Positions 9,976-20,242 of a stretch of 64,000 nt of DNA are shown here, piece by piece. The DNA comes from Diploptera punctata (lineage: Eukaryota > Arthropoda > Insecta > Blattodea > Blaberidae). The position numbers were made by a program, and so were the translations under genes. How positions within the stretch are numbered: position 1 is the stretch's first letter; each line of letters starts with the position of its first letter. The notes beneath the pieces are model-generated. The model made no database searches and was not told the origin of the DNA. It saw nothing but the letters and a program-made list of their open reading frames with translations. The stretch lies in assembly GCA_030220185.1 (NCBI GenBank), contig JASPKZ010008348.1, forward strand, positions 992,001 through 1,056,000, given 5' to 3'.

Positions 9976-10396
9976 TACCAATTCTTCTGTATGTGTGTTT
10001 GTCTCTCTTCTCCACCTAAACGACAGGGCCGATTTTGATGACATTTTTTTGTGTGTGTTTGAGTGGGTCATTGGTTGATATAGAATCTCAATTGAATCAT
10101 CTAAAACCATTAGGTGTAGGAATTCACCTGAAGCGAAAATTTAAAAATCGCTCTGGTGGTCACAATTTTCGATGTTTCACAACGAAACTCTGAATATCCT
10201 ACTAAAATAAACCGAGGTAGGTATTGTCAAAAAATTAGCGAAACCCGACAATTAGAATTGGAGGTTTACCTGAAATATAAAATTAAAAACTGGCTAGTAA
10301 CCATATTTGGTTCGACTGAGTGTATTCCATACAATGTAATTAACCTTTATTATTTCACTCATTTAGGCGTAGCAACGCATGTCGGATATTAGCTGG
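9976..10396 (+). mobile_element. Helitron-like repeat, copy E (most complete)
   Basis: This is the fullest family member. The 5' block is 'AATTCTTCTGTATGTGTG' and 'GCCGATTTTGATGACATTT'; the middle has 'TAGGTGTAGGAATTCACCTG', 'CACAACGAAACTCTG' and 'TAAACCGAGGTAGGTATTG'. The 3' end has the hairpin GCGTAGCAACGC at 10367-10378, 18 bases before the end. The 420-bp length and lack of coding fit a non-autonomous Helitron or Helentron derivative. The name is an inference from end structure and recalled insect repeats. Confidence 0.55.
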
Positions 10397-12604
10397 TGAT
10401 AATATAAACCGCAATAACTTCTGGCAAATTTTAGAAGAAGAAATAATCAACACATTCATTAGAGCCGCCCAAAGTCTTTATGTTAATTCCAGCAACTAAC
10501 TCACCTTGTATTTTATACACATCCCCGTTTAACGCTTTTACTTATTCATTTACGTTGTAAAACAAAATGTTTTGTTTATTGTAATTCAGATTTTTCTGAA
10601 ATAAAAGAACGTGAAATTGTAGTTATTTTATAGCAAAACAAATTTTCAGATATGTTCATGCCGTAACCACGTGACCGAGATTGTATTGTTGAACCGCGAC
10701 GTCATAGCTTATTGAGTGATTTTGCGCGTTATTATTTAAAAAATATGTAATAATGAGTTCTATATGTAGTGCAGCAAGTCTATAGTAATGTAGGTAGCAA
10801 GAACATTATTTATTTATTTATTTTAGAATTTTACGATTTACCCAAAATAAGACAAACATATTAGTCATTTTTGTCAGTTCATATCAAAGGAATCTTAGGC
10901 AAATAAAGAAACTGGCTATGGTGGATGAATATAATATAACCTACTCGGAGATCAGCGCCCCAAGCGTTAAGAAACTTAATGAGTATTTTATCTTTAGGAT
11001 TTGCTGGATTAGCTTCCCCCCCCATCTATTAACCCGACCAATTTGAGGAAGGGTACACAAGGTCTCCGACGAAAAATATATCATTATGAGTTGTACAATT
11101 GTTTCGATTTAATTAATTTACACTTTTTCCATTGAAAGTGAAATAATTTTTGCTACAATCCGACATTTTGTACGGTTCATAGTTTAAAATTCATTAGTTT
11201 CGTGTTTAGAGAACTGGAATGAAGACCACAGGCCCCGTTTAACAAACCACAGAACACGAAAATGACTAATGTGTTTGTAAAACAATAGACATGGAAATGG
11301 TTTAATTTACTATTCAACGAACAAATTGTTCAAAGAAACCTGTATGTGGAAATAATTACCACATTTCTTCCTTTATTTCTTATCCTTAATTTGGCACTGT
11401 ATTTTATAAGATACATTACTTTTAATTAATTTAATAAATAGTGGAAAAATGAAACAGTAAGAAATATTTAAATATCTATAAAATTATACTACAATATACA
11501 CAAAATAAATTATGGTTATGCATGATTTTTCACTCCAGTCCGACCATTTAAGTAAGCTGGCATGAGATATTTAATTTCACCAATTAAGGGGCTAACCTCT
11601 GCCTTTTTAGGCATTACTTTTAGGTCTCCTATGCCACTCAGACACGACTGTCCGTACTTTGGAACATATAGGCCTATATGCTTTGCAAGGAGATGGAGGG
11701 CTTCGCCGAATGAGGGATCAACTCAATCCGGTGCCTTCTCCGAGACAGCACGAACATTTAAAACAAAAGACGCATTTCAAACACACATCTATACTGAACA
11801 AGGCAAATATGAGAATGAATTATGATGGCAGATAGTGTTTTGTTACTATTTGGGCGTTAAAGTTTACCTACATTTGTCTTACAGATGAGGAAAAATCTCC
11901 CGATCGTGGATCGAATCCGGGCGAATTCCCACGTATAATTTCACATAACACAAATTGTGAACATTAAAGTTGCTTCACAAAGTGGCACGTGAACTGTTAT
12001 AAAGATTTTTAAGTGCTTACATCCCAAAATAATGTAGAACAAAACCATAAATAATTATTATTTATTTTAAATAAAATCCTACACCACGCAGAAATGTTAG
12101 TTGTTACGTAAGTAGTCTTTATTTTGTATAATAGATGTAAGTGTATTAAAACTCAAGATATGTAATTTGTAACTCCTCCTATATATACTACATTCATAAT
12201 TATTACTCTTTGAAAACTTGACAGAGATTACTATTTTACTGTCACTCTGTAAAACATTATGATGAAGTCATACACTGATATAAACCGTACATTTTAAGTA
12301 CAATTGTCGAAGATAGAAACTCCACACTTTCTGTTACTTTGTGTTTAGTTACTAAAGTAATCTCGGATAAGATGTCAAACAAAATTCATCACATTATTTC
12401 TTGTAATAAACAGTACCGGTACATAAAATTACCGCCAGATCACGGGACAGTTAGAGTTAGTGATGATGGGGGAAATTTTTCCTGAAACACGTTCTATCGT
12501 AAACTATATCAGAGGTTTAGTGCATTTCCAACTACTGACAATATTTTAATATAAAACATTGTGGTCTTTTAATTGTCTTGGTTCATATTTGTGTTATGTT
12601 ACTT
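10397..12604. other. 2.2 kb with no recognised gene or repeat
   Basis: AT-rich, with only short open frames (for example 11562-11825 on the plus strand) that show no domain. A possible tRNA-like B box is at about 11906-11916 ('GGATCGAATCC'). I see no inverted repeats or matches to other parts of the window. Confidence 0.35.
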
Positions 12605-12885
12605 GCGTCTTTCCCTAAGTATCGCGAGATCAAACCCGCCGAGGTCGATGGATTTTTAGTATGGAAGAATCCAAGGAACCAGTTCTCCGAGAGAGACTTC
12701 AAGCCGTGAGTTCCGTAAAAGAACCTCAGGCATAAACTAGTGCTTCTGAGCAAAATATAATCTGCCTTCCTCCATCCAAGTAATACCTTAATTTCCTACT
12801 AGATGTCTCTTTGAGGTTATGTATTGACCACTAGCTGACATATGTAGGAAAATAAGCGTAACTAAATTAGATTGGTTAAGAATGT
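12605..12885 (+). mobile_element. tRNA-derived SINE, family T2, copy 1
   Basis: It shares with 53519-53911 (inverted) a B-box region 'GATCAAACCCGCCGAGG', then 'TCGATGGATTTTTAGTATGG' and a 3' block 'GTAACTAAATTAGATTGGTT'. The middle block 'CTCCATCCAAGTAATACC' is shared with 19240-19500. The tRNA A box is too degraded to call. Confidence 0.55.
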
Positions 12886-12999
12886 CTCCACTCGGGAGTA
12901 AACTACTACCGCTACTATATTTACATGGAGGTAAGTCAATGGAAAGTGGTACACACTAGGCAACAGAGCGTACCATGCACTTCTCGGATTCAAGTTAGA

Positions 13000-13325
13000 A
13001 TATATGGAACGACCCGTTTGGCTTATGCCTGCGAAACCTGACCTTGAAATGGCCGAAATACAATAAGTATTAGTTTTCGAAAGGAAAATATTTGGGAACA
13101 TTTTCGAGCCAGCAGAAATTGGAGATGGACCTTGGATAATTAGAACAAGTGATTAACAAAATATATAAATCTTATTAATTTCATAAGAGTACAAAGATTA
13201 ATTAGGTTCGGTCATGTGTGCAGAATGTGTGATGAAACCTTTAACAACTAGACTCCAAGTCAGACATACAACTAGATGTAATGATGATGTGTTACAAGAC
13301 TCAATGATATTTATATATCACAGTT
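13000..13325 (+). mobile_element. LINE C-terminal tail (family D), copy 2
   Basis: Broken frames give 'LAYACET' (from the YG.E/CETW motif), 'VFERKIFG' and 'RFGHVCRMCDE', in the order found in RTE-like thumbs and tails. The end matches 6640-6813. It is 5'-truncated and frameshifted. Confidence 0.55.
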
Positions 13326-13371
13326 CAGCCTGCATATGCTTGTGACTTCTAAACCCCTCAACCGATCTTCA

Positions 13372-14122
13372 GAAAATGTGTACATATATGTTTTCAAGCA
13401 CGCCGAGTGTTTAGCCGCTATAAATTATGTTCTAAAAATGAGGTTTAGGAGTTTACCTGAAACAAAAATTTAAAATCATATTTAATTTACTTAGGCGTAG
13501 CAGCACACTCCGGCCATTATAAAGTTGAATATAAAACATCATCAGTTAAAGGAAGCGTTGGAAATAAATCTTTAAGAAGACCTAAGTAATGAAGCTGCAG
13601 TTAATAAGAAATATGTTTGTTCTAATATGAATTATGTGTGTAATGAATGTATTGATACTTGCTTAACTTCCATATCCCAAAACCTGGGCTAATATTTTCC
13701 AATCGCTCACGGCATACAGAAGAGAAAGACAATTATCCATCCGAAATTTTAAACCGTTCTATCGTTGCTACGTTACAATGCAACACTACTCCAATGCTAC
13801 ATGGATCAAAACCCCATTCAAGCGTAACATTTCGATTTTTTCATTGGACAAGCAAGGCATCGTGCCACATGTCCTGCTCATCGCTGTCTACAGGATTTAA
13901 TTGTTCTTATTATATCTGGTTTCTCGTGTGGCTGATTGTTATGTAGTCCCCTGTCTAACATATTGGCGCCTGCTTTAGAAAAGTAAAAAAAAAAAGTCCA
14001 TATTTTTTCTTAATTTCGATCACATCTTGGACATGGAATCTACTAGTCTCTGTTCTCATCGCATTTATAACTTAATCCTGAGTGTGGCTTCCTTCGGGAG
14101 AGAAGTAAAGTCGTGTCATATA
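13372..14122 (+). repeat. Duplicated segment, copy 2 (pair with 5235-5990)
   Basis: This is the direct-orientation partner of 5235-5990, about 750 bases, including the minus-strand RTE tail scrap at 13865-13960. Differences are scattered substitutions and small indels, so the duplication is not recent. It ends just before the mariner at 14133, whereas copy 1 ends in unrelated sequence, which marks the right boundary of the shared unit at 'AGTCGTGTCATA'. Confidence 0.65.
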
Positions 14123-14132
14123 CGTAGGACAC

Positions 14133-15115
14133 TAGATAAGTTTTGAGATATGCAACAATGGGCCATGATAGAGTTTCCATACCTATCATATCTTTTCAAA
14201 CAACTCTCCAACACATTCTATACACCGTTGCATCCTCTGGAACCACTTCTGGAAGTAGCCACGCTACTCGATCTCAGACATTGCACTATGCTCCTCCAAC
14301 AGCATCTTGTGGGCTAGGAAATTGGTGTCCGCGCATGCAGTTCTTCACGTTCGGGAACAGGAAATAGTCGCACGGGGCTAGGTCCAGACTGTAGGCTCAA
14401 TGAGACATTCATTTCACAGGTGTCTTTTCCAGAAACCTAATTGTTGCATTGGCTGTGTGCAAAGAGGCGGAGCAGAATTCTCCGCAGTCCAGTCTTTGGC
14501 CGCTTCTCCTGGATCTTTGAGAAAACTTTGGGGAGACAAACTTCTGTATACCATTTAGCAGTGACTGTCCTCTGATCCTCTAGCACAATTGTAGCCAGAT
14601 GGCCACTTGTTGAGAAGAAAGTGGCCACCATTTTCTTTCCCACACTCCTAGGCCTTTTGACTTTGGTCGGAGGCTGCTCATCTGGGATGGCCCATACCTA
14701 TGATTGGTGCTTTGTTTCACGGTCATACTGGTAGATCCAAGTTTCGTCAGCTATCACTATGTCTGACACCCGGCGGGAGTCCCCGTTGTTGAACTCGCCA
14801 GCAATTCTCTACACATTCCACCCTAGTGCGTTTATTATACCCTTCTGACAAGTGGTGTGACACCCATCGAGAAGAAATTTTCCTCACTCTTAAGTATTGG
14901 TGCAGGATGGTGGAAACACTTGGCGAACTAATCCCTAGGCCCCCCTCGATGTCCTAATAGGTCAGTCGTGGATATTCCTTAATCAGAGTCTCCACTGCTG
15001 AGACGTTTTCTTCCGTCACTACTGTTGTTGGTCTCCTACTTCTCCCTTCATCTTTAAGGGATGTTCTCTCCCTATTAAATTCAGGAAATCAGCGGAAAAC
15101 TATTGCACGTGAAGG
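14133..15115 (-). pseudogene. Mariner-type transposase, decayed
   Basis: Reading on the minus strand from about 15060 down: 'VSAVETLIKE', 'GLVR/ISSPSVSTILHQ' (helix-turn-helix region), 'DSRRVSDIVIADETWIYQYD' (first catalytic D), 'ATIVLEDQRTVTAKWYTEVC', then 'RRILL' (position of the second D) and 'DLAPCDYFLFP' split between frames (third D). This order is that of the mariner family related to the SETMAR transposase domain. At least four frameshifts and several stops are visible. The terminal repeats were not confidently identified; 14130 is close to the 3' end. Confidence 0.75.
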
Positions 15116-15539
15116 AGCAAGCCAAATAAGTTTATCGAATAATAAATTATTTACTTCAGGTTACGAAATTACAAATTAGTGAACATCCATTCTTTAAAAG
15201 CATGTTTGGGAACTCATGGTGAAGATTGATTATTCCAATAGCACAGATACTCTTGTCATCTATCGAGTAAGTTCATAAGCCTTGCGCACCCACAGAACTG
15301 TTATGTAGCAAAAACTTTAGTTTACCTTCCCTTAATGTTTGTGTCCTACAGAAAAAGTGTGCATGAGCCAAAGTTTATAGAGTTGTCACTATATGGAATC
15401 ACATATATGTGAAGTTGGTAAACAAGAAATAGATAAATCTTGTATTATCCCAGAGGTATTATATAAACGAAAATGCGCACAAATTGTGCTTAGAGTTAAA
15501 CTTCACTTTACTTTTGCAGTTGTTATGAATCTGTGCAGG
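15116..15539. other. No gene recognised
   Basis: There is no recognisable coding sequence or repeat. A short plus-strand frame at 15393-15578 has no domain. Confidence 0.35.
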
Positions 15540-16225
15540 TCTCAATTAATGATTTGGGTCGTTTTTTACATGCTGTGACGTGGTAACGTTCACAAGACAG
15601 TTCACAAAACTCGCACACGCATGCTGCGCCTGGGTCATGGTAGGCCTTCACTTTACACACTTTGTGATGGTATCCATGTACTGCTAGGGGAATTTACAAA
15701 ATTGCGAAGATCTTGATTTGTAGCCATCCACGTTCGATGTACCATTGCTTCTGTTACGTAAAATTCTATCCATATTTCTTAGCTTGGAGCCCTGCTAGGA
15801 GGTCTTGGCAGGCTGCGGTGGATGGTAAGACTATCAGCATTCGCAATTGTTCTATGAAGAAGCTCTCTCCTGAGAGTTCATATTTCAGTCAGGAGCGTGT
15901 AAATTTGGATATACATAGTATTCTCTTTAGATAGACCGACTTGATTCTCTCTATGTGAGTCAAGGCCATATGAGTTCCAAACCATAGCTCACGATCGGGA
16001 TTATCTTCGTGTCAAAGATCTGCATTGCCGTAATCATAGATAGCTTTCTTAGGAATTATTGCCGCTGTCACTCTGCCTTCTACATGCTTTTTGAAAGTTT
16101 TTCCCCTAATCTGTAATGTTATGCCAAGAAAGTAGAAAGGGCTTACAATTTTCAGTGGATCTTGATCACCCCTTCTAAAGTTCATGCGTACTGTTTTTTC
16201 TCTGTTGAAATGCAGAGGTATTAGA
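15540..16225 (-). mobile_element. Non-LTR retrotransposon, C-terminal domain
   Basis: The minus strand reads, across frames, 'IFDTKIIPIVSYGLELIWPH', 'YLKRILCISKFTRS', 'ELSGESFFIEQLR' and 'LPSTAACQDLLAGLQ', then 'VHGYHHKVCK' and a cysteine-histidine cluster 'CVCEFCELSCERYHV'. This is the thumb and Cys-rich tail of an insect non-LTR reverse transcriptase unrelated to the RTE copies here. The catalytic core is missing (5'-truncated at about 16225), and stops interrupt it. Confidence 0.6.
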
Positions 16226-16617
16226 GATGTATTAGAGTGGCCGTGACAAAATATAGTAGTATTATTTATTTTTCATATTAACAGTTAAAATGAGTGAAAA
16301 GCATTACATTTCAGTGTTAAATACAATTAACGTAACATTTATATTTATATACAGCATTAAAATAATGTATTTTGCTTAGATAAATATACCGTCTTATAGT
16401 CTGGAACATAAATTACCACTACCATCTTTGGCAGGATACTAGGTGTGTTTCCGGGCTTCATTTTATTATCCAATTTGGAGCCATCAGCAAGGTATTGTAT
16501 GAAATTTGTATTCGTCATCAATTTTTATTATTATATTGATATTATTTGATGTGTACGTCCATTGACTTTTAATAAGCGTTTATATGTAATTCATTCCAGC
16601 TGGAATCTTATTTTTAT
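16226..16617. other. No gene recognised
   Basis: AT-rich sequence without a clear frame or a repeat shared within the window. Confidence 0.35.
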
Positions 16618-17402
16618 CTAACAAGGAAAGTACTTATGTTGGACCAGTTGGATTGTAACAAAAATTGGAGGATATGTATGTTGAGTGACATTAAATATGA
16701 CGACGTTAATCATTTTGCTGCAAAATTAATAAAACTCATGTTATTTGTCATTAAATTTCAATAGCGTCATTTGCCGGTTCGTAACGGCACGATTGCTCAT
16801 TGCAGCTGGTTCCAAGAACAAGTACAGCTAGCGGGGCGAAGAAAGTGAATATTAGTTTCCCACCTTGTTAACATCAATAAATATTTTTGAATACGTTATA
16901 CGGTTAGCAGAGCACTGTATAGGGCCTACTTTTTGTTATTTGAAATTGTACTTACAATGTATTGAGTTTTTTTTTATGTTGAATTAGAAACAATTAGTAC
17001 ACTGTACGAATACTCGATTGCGGGAGTGGAAAAAACATTCACACTCCGGTGCCCTGCTCTTCAGGTAACCGTGCCCCTCCGTTGCAATATTTATTTCGTT
17101 AGTTTATATCTCTCTCCCTGTCCCTTATTGTTCTTCCCTCTTTTACCATACTATCATTTTCTATTTTCATTTGTTTATATTATCTTTTCCAAATGTTTTA
17201 CTTATTTATTTTGTCATGTACCGATGTTAAGCTTCTTTTCCCCTATTTTCTTGTTCCTTATTTTGTGTTAAATATTATGCATACTATTGAATTTGCAGTG
17301 AAATTACTAATATCACGGTGTTCAGTATCCTTCATTCAACATATCTACAATTTTTGTTACAATCCAACTGGTCCAACATAAGTACTTCCCTTGTAAGAGG
17401 AT
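16618..17402. mobile_element. Non-autonomous DNA element with ~50-bp terminal inverted repeats
   Basis: The sequence from 16618, which includes 'AAGTACTTATGTTGGACCAG' and then 'TTGGATTGTAACAAAAATTG', is matched in inverse by 17352-17402. Similarity weakens further inward for about 20 bases. The 785-bp interior has no recognisable transposase. A precise target duplication is not evident. Sequence just right of it (17405-17500) resembles 45015-45110. Confidence 0.6.
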
Positions 17403-17589
17403 TTAGTGGAAATCAGTGAGAAAGAAAATATCTCATGGTTAACCAATTGGGTAATCTCTAATTCGAATATACACTGTTAGATGTGTTTTAGCTTATATTT
17501 GTTCTATGAAATATATTTGCATAATTATTTTAAAGTTTACTTGTAATACCATAACCTAATAACGTACCACCAGACATTTATTTTAAATA

Positions 17590-18310
17590 TTGGCAGAAAG
17601 ATGTTAATTTTTTTTTCTATGTATAATCCTAAGAACTTTATTCTCAAAAACTCGTAATCTCATTTCCTCCCTTAAAGTAAGAGTCATGTTTCGCACCCAT
17701 ATAATATAACTGGTAGAATAATTGTTTTATTTATTTTCAGTTCAACGTTTTTTTAAAGGCGTTGGGACATCAAATGGCTCTGCAATGCATAATAGCACGC
17801 ATTTCCAAAATTGAGCCTATGTTTAATTTCTTTGTGCATCTCATTCCTATTTGTGATTATTGTTCCTAGGTATTTGAATTCAGCAACTTCCTCAAAATTT
17901 CCCTCATTTGTCATTAGCTATCCATTTCGATTATATAATACATTTCTACGTGTTGCCATATATTTAGTTTTATTGATATTTACTTCCAGTCCTAATTCCT
18001 TAGTGTTACTCAATAGTGTGTGCGTGTTGTCCTTTAGTATCTCCTCGCTATCGGCCAATAGTACTACATTATTAGCATAAACTAACATCTTACTAATACC
18101 ATTGAGTTGTAGGCCTTCCTCATCCTGTAAAGATTTTATGGCATGTTCTAGTACAAAATTAAATAGTAGAGGAGATAGTGCATCTCCTTGCTTCAACCCA
18201 TTCTGGATTTCAAAAGTGCCCGAAAACTGTTTGCCTATACGCTCCCTACTCTTTGTGCCATTTAGACACATTCGTAAAAGTCTAACTAACTTTTTTAGCC
18301 TGCATGTACA
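17590..18310 (-). mobile_element. RTE-like LINE fragment (family R), dead active site
   Basis: The minus strand encodes 'NGLKQGDALSPLLFNFVLEH' and 'LVYANNVVLLADSEE' in an open frame from 18319 to 17918, then the thumb down to about 17590. The catalytic YADD is YANN here, so the enzyme would be inactive even with its frame open. It is truncated at both ends: no endonuclease and no tail. A scrap of the Helitron-like family in reverse abuts it at 18310-18345. Confidence 0.75.
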
Positions 18311-18578
18311 AATTTTCATGAAGATCAGTGAAGAACCTTCAGAGATTTAAGATTTTACACAAATTAACATTTGCAGCTTTATTTATATAGACTGAAATTC
18401 AACCTTCAGTTTGTATCTGATCATTTAAGTCTCAAATAGGAGTATGATATTAGTCAAAATTCTGAAGTCCTCCTCAATGTATGTAAGAGATACCCAAAGT
18501 TATTTGTATCGCAGGCCAAATGGAAGAAATACCAAAGATTGAATGGGTGATAGGCCCCATTATATCTGTTGTGGAGTA

Positions 18579-18600
18579 TATTATTATTATTATTATTATT
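18579..18600. repeat. (TTA)n microsatellite
   Basis: About seven TTA units, directly before the LINE tail at 18585-18930. Other TTA/AAT runs lie near 19050-19073, 21315-21345, 22240-22290, 25108-25131 and 60430-60455; several sit at LINE 3' ends. Confidence 0.8.
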
Positions 18601-18930
18601 ACTTTTCTAGAAGAGATAAAATAAACATTATAATTAAACAAAAGATGGATGTTCAAACTTCAATTGAGAATTTGATTAAAAACAAACAGCCATAATGGTA
18701 TGGTTATGTAAGTAAAATGGCAGAAGACAGATTCCTAAGACGAATACTAGAATGGGTTCCACTCAGTAGTATAAAAAGAGGACGGCCAGAAATAACGTGG
18801 ATTGATGGTGTTTTGATGAACATGAGAGAAAAATGATTTGACGATGGAGATTGGAATGACAGATGTGGAAGACAATGAGAATATATTAATTGCGCACAGG
18901 ATGAGCTTGTCAAACATTGTGAAATGTTCT
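18585..18930 (+). mobile_element. RTE-like LINE, C-terminal tail (family B), copy 2
   Basis: Plus-strand frames give 'KMAEDRFLRRILEW', 'KRGRPEITWIDGVL' and 'FDDGDWNDRCGR', in the same order as the copy at 545-905, and end in an 'AAATAAATAAAT' tail at about 18930. Two stops and a frame change interrupt it. Confidence 0.65.
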
Positions 18931-19239
18931 AAATAAATAAATAATATAATATTAATAATCATTATTATTGTTGTTATTATTATTCATCAGCATCAAGGAT
19001 TAGACCTGCTGGTCTGTTCTGATCTCATGTTAGAATTGGTCTGTCAATTATTATTATTATTATTATTATTATTCACTTCCTGGTTTAGTCAAGAGTTGTT
19101 CCGTCTTCACTAATAGATCTAAGACCATCTCTTCCGTTTATTATTATTATACATAACTGGATTCCTTTCTCTTAATCTTATATGTAATTACAGGATAATA
19201 TAAATTGCATTGAATTAACATATAATTTAATCTAAGTCA

Positions 19240-19500
19240 GCTGCGGTGCATTGGAGTTTATGTTCCTTTTAACTAGTTCCAAAGAACATGTGTTCAATCC
19301 CGGCTGGGGTTGATGGATTTTTAGGCTGAAAAAATCTTTGGGACAAGTCCTCCCAAGTCTGAAGATTTTCTGGCTTGTAAAGGAACCACAAGTCTGAACC
19401 AAGCATTACACATCCAGGTAATACATTAGTTGCCCACTAGGTGTCTCACTGAGGTAATATACCCTCCCATTTGACTTGCTGACATCTAGCATTTATGAAT
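19240..19500 (+). mobile_element. tRNA-derived SINE, family T2, copy 2
   Basis: A B-box-like 'TGTTCAATCCCGG' is followed by 'GGTTGATGGATTTTTAGGCT', 'CAAGTCTGAAGATTTTC' and 'CATCCAGGTAATACATTAG'. The first blocks match 53519-53911 and the last matches 12605-12885. The 5' tRNA part is weak ('CAGCTGCGGTGCATTGGAG'). Confidence 0.55.
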
Positions 19501-20242
19501 CATTATTTTTAATTTAAACTTAACTTTTTATTGCATTTTAATACTCTGATACTCTAAATACACATACTAGCACATTTGATAAGTAGTGGTAACACTGTTG
19601 TAAACAGCTTTCCTAGTGGTGACCATCGTAATCTTGTAGTATGTTTTTGAGCAGTCTGTGTTGTATAAATATGTAATATTGAAAGTCTGGAAATAGCAAT
19701 ATTTTGTGAATACATTCACTGTTTCTCACATGCAGTAAGTAATACCATCCTGAAAAGATGTTCAGTAGAATTTGTTTAGAAGGTAGAATTGGGAAGTACT
19801 CACCAGACAGGAGCCCTTGTGACTATAACTTATTTTCAAAGACCAAAGAACCTCTATGAGGTATTTGATTACAATCAGGAGTTCATATCCAGAAAGCTCT
19901 AGATTGATCAGGTGAGAGAGGTATCCTGAAATGGCACTGCAGATGAAGTGTGCAGTCTTCGAAGGATTTGGCAGGAGACTATAAATGAAGTTCATAATGG
20001 CAAAAGTAACGTAAATAAATCTTTACTGATGTTATAGCAGTGTTGCATTTAGTTATTGAATGCACTAGTATGTGTTAAGTGGCAGATTTCCTCCAGTATT
20101 GACTTAAAAATATATATAAAATCTGTGATAGGAAGTATTAAATTTCATTTTATAAATTCATTTAGAGTTTCTTTTATATTAGAAAGTTATGCAATTTTCA
20201 GTTTTTTTAATATAGTCATAATGTTTTCAGGAACTATTCACA
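19501..20242. other. Upstream region of zinc-finger gene 1
   Basis: No repeat or coding exon is recognised. The sequence upstream of ATG 20243 ends in a splice acceptor (TTTTCAG at 20224-20230), so the transcript must have at least one further 5' exon that I could not locate. Confidence 0.4.

Noticed and set aside
11562..11825. 88-residue plus-strand open frame as a host gene
   Set aside because: No domain, no splice context and no repeat support; its length is within chance expectation.
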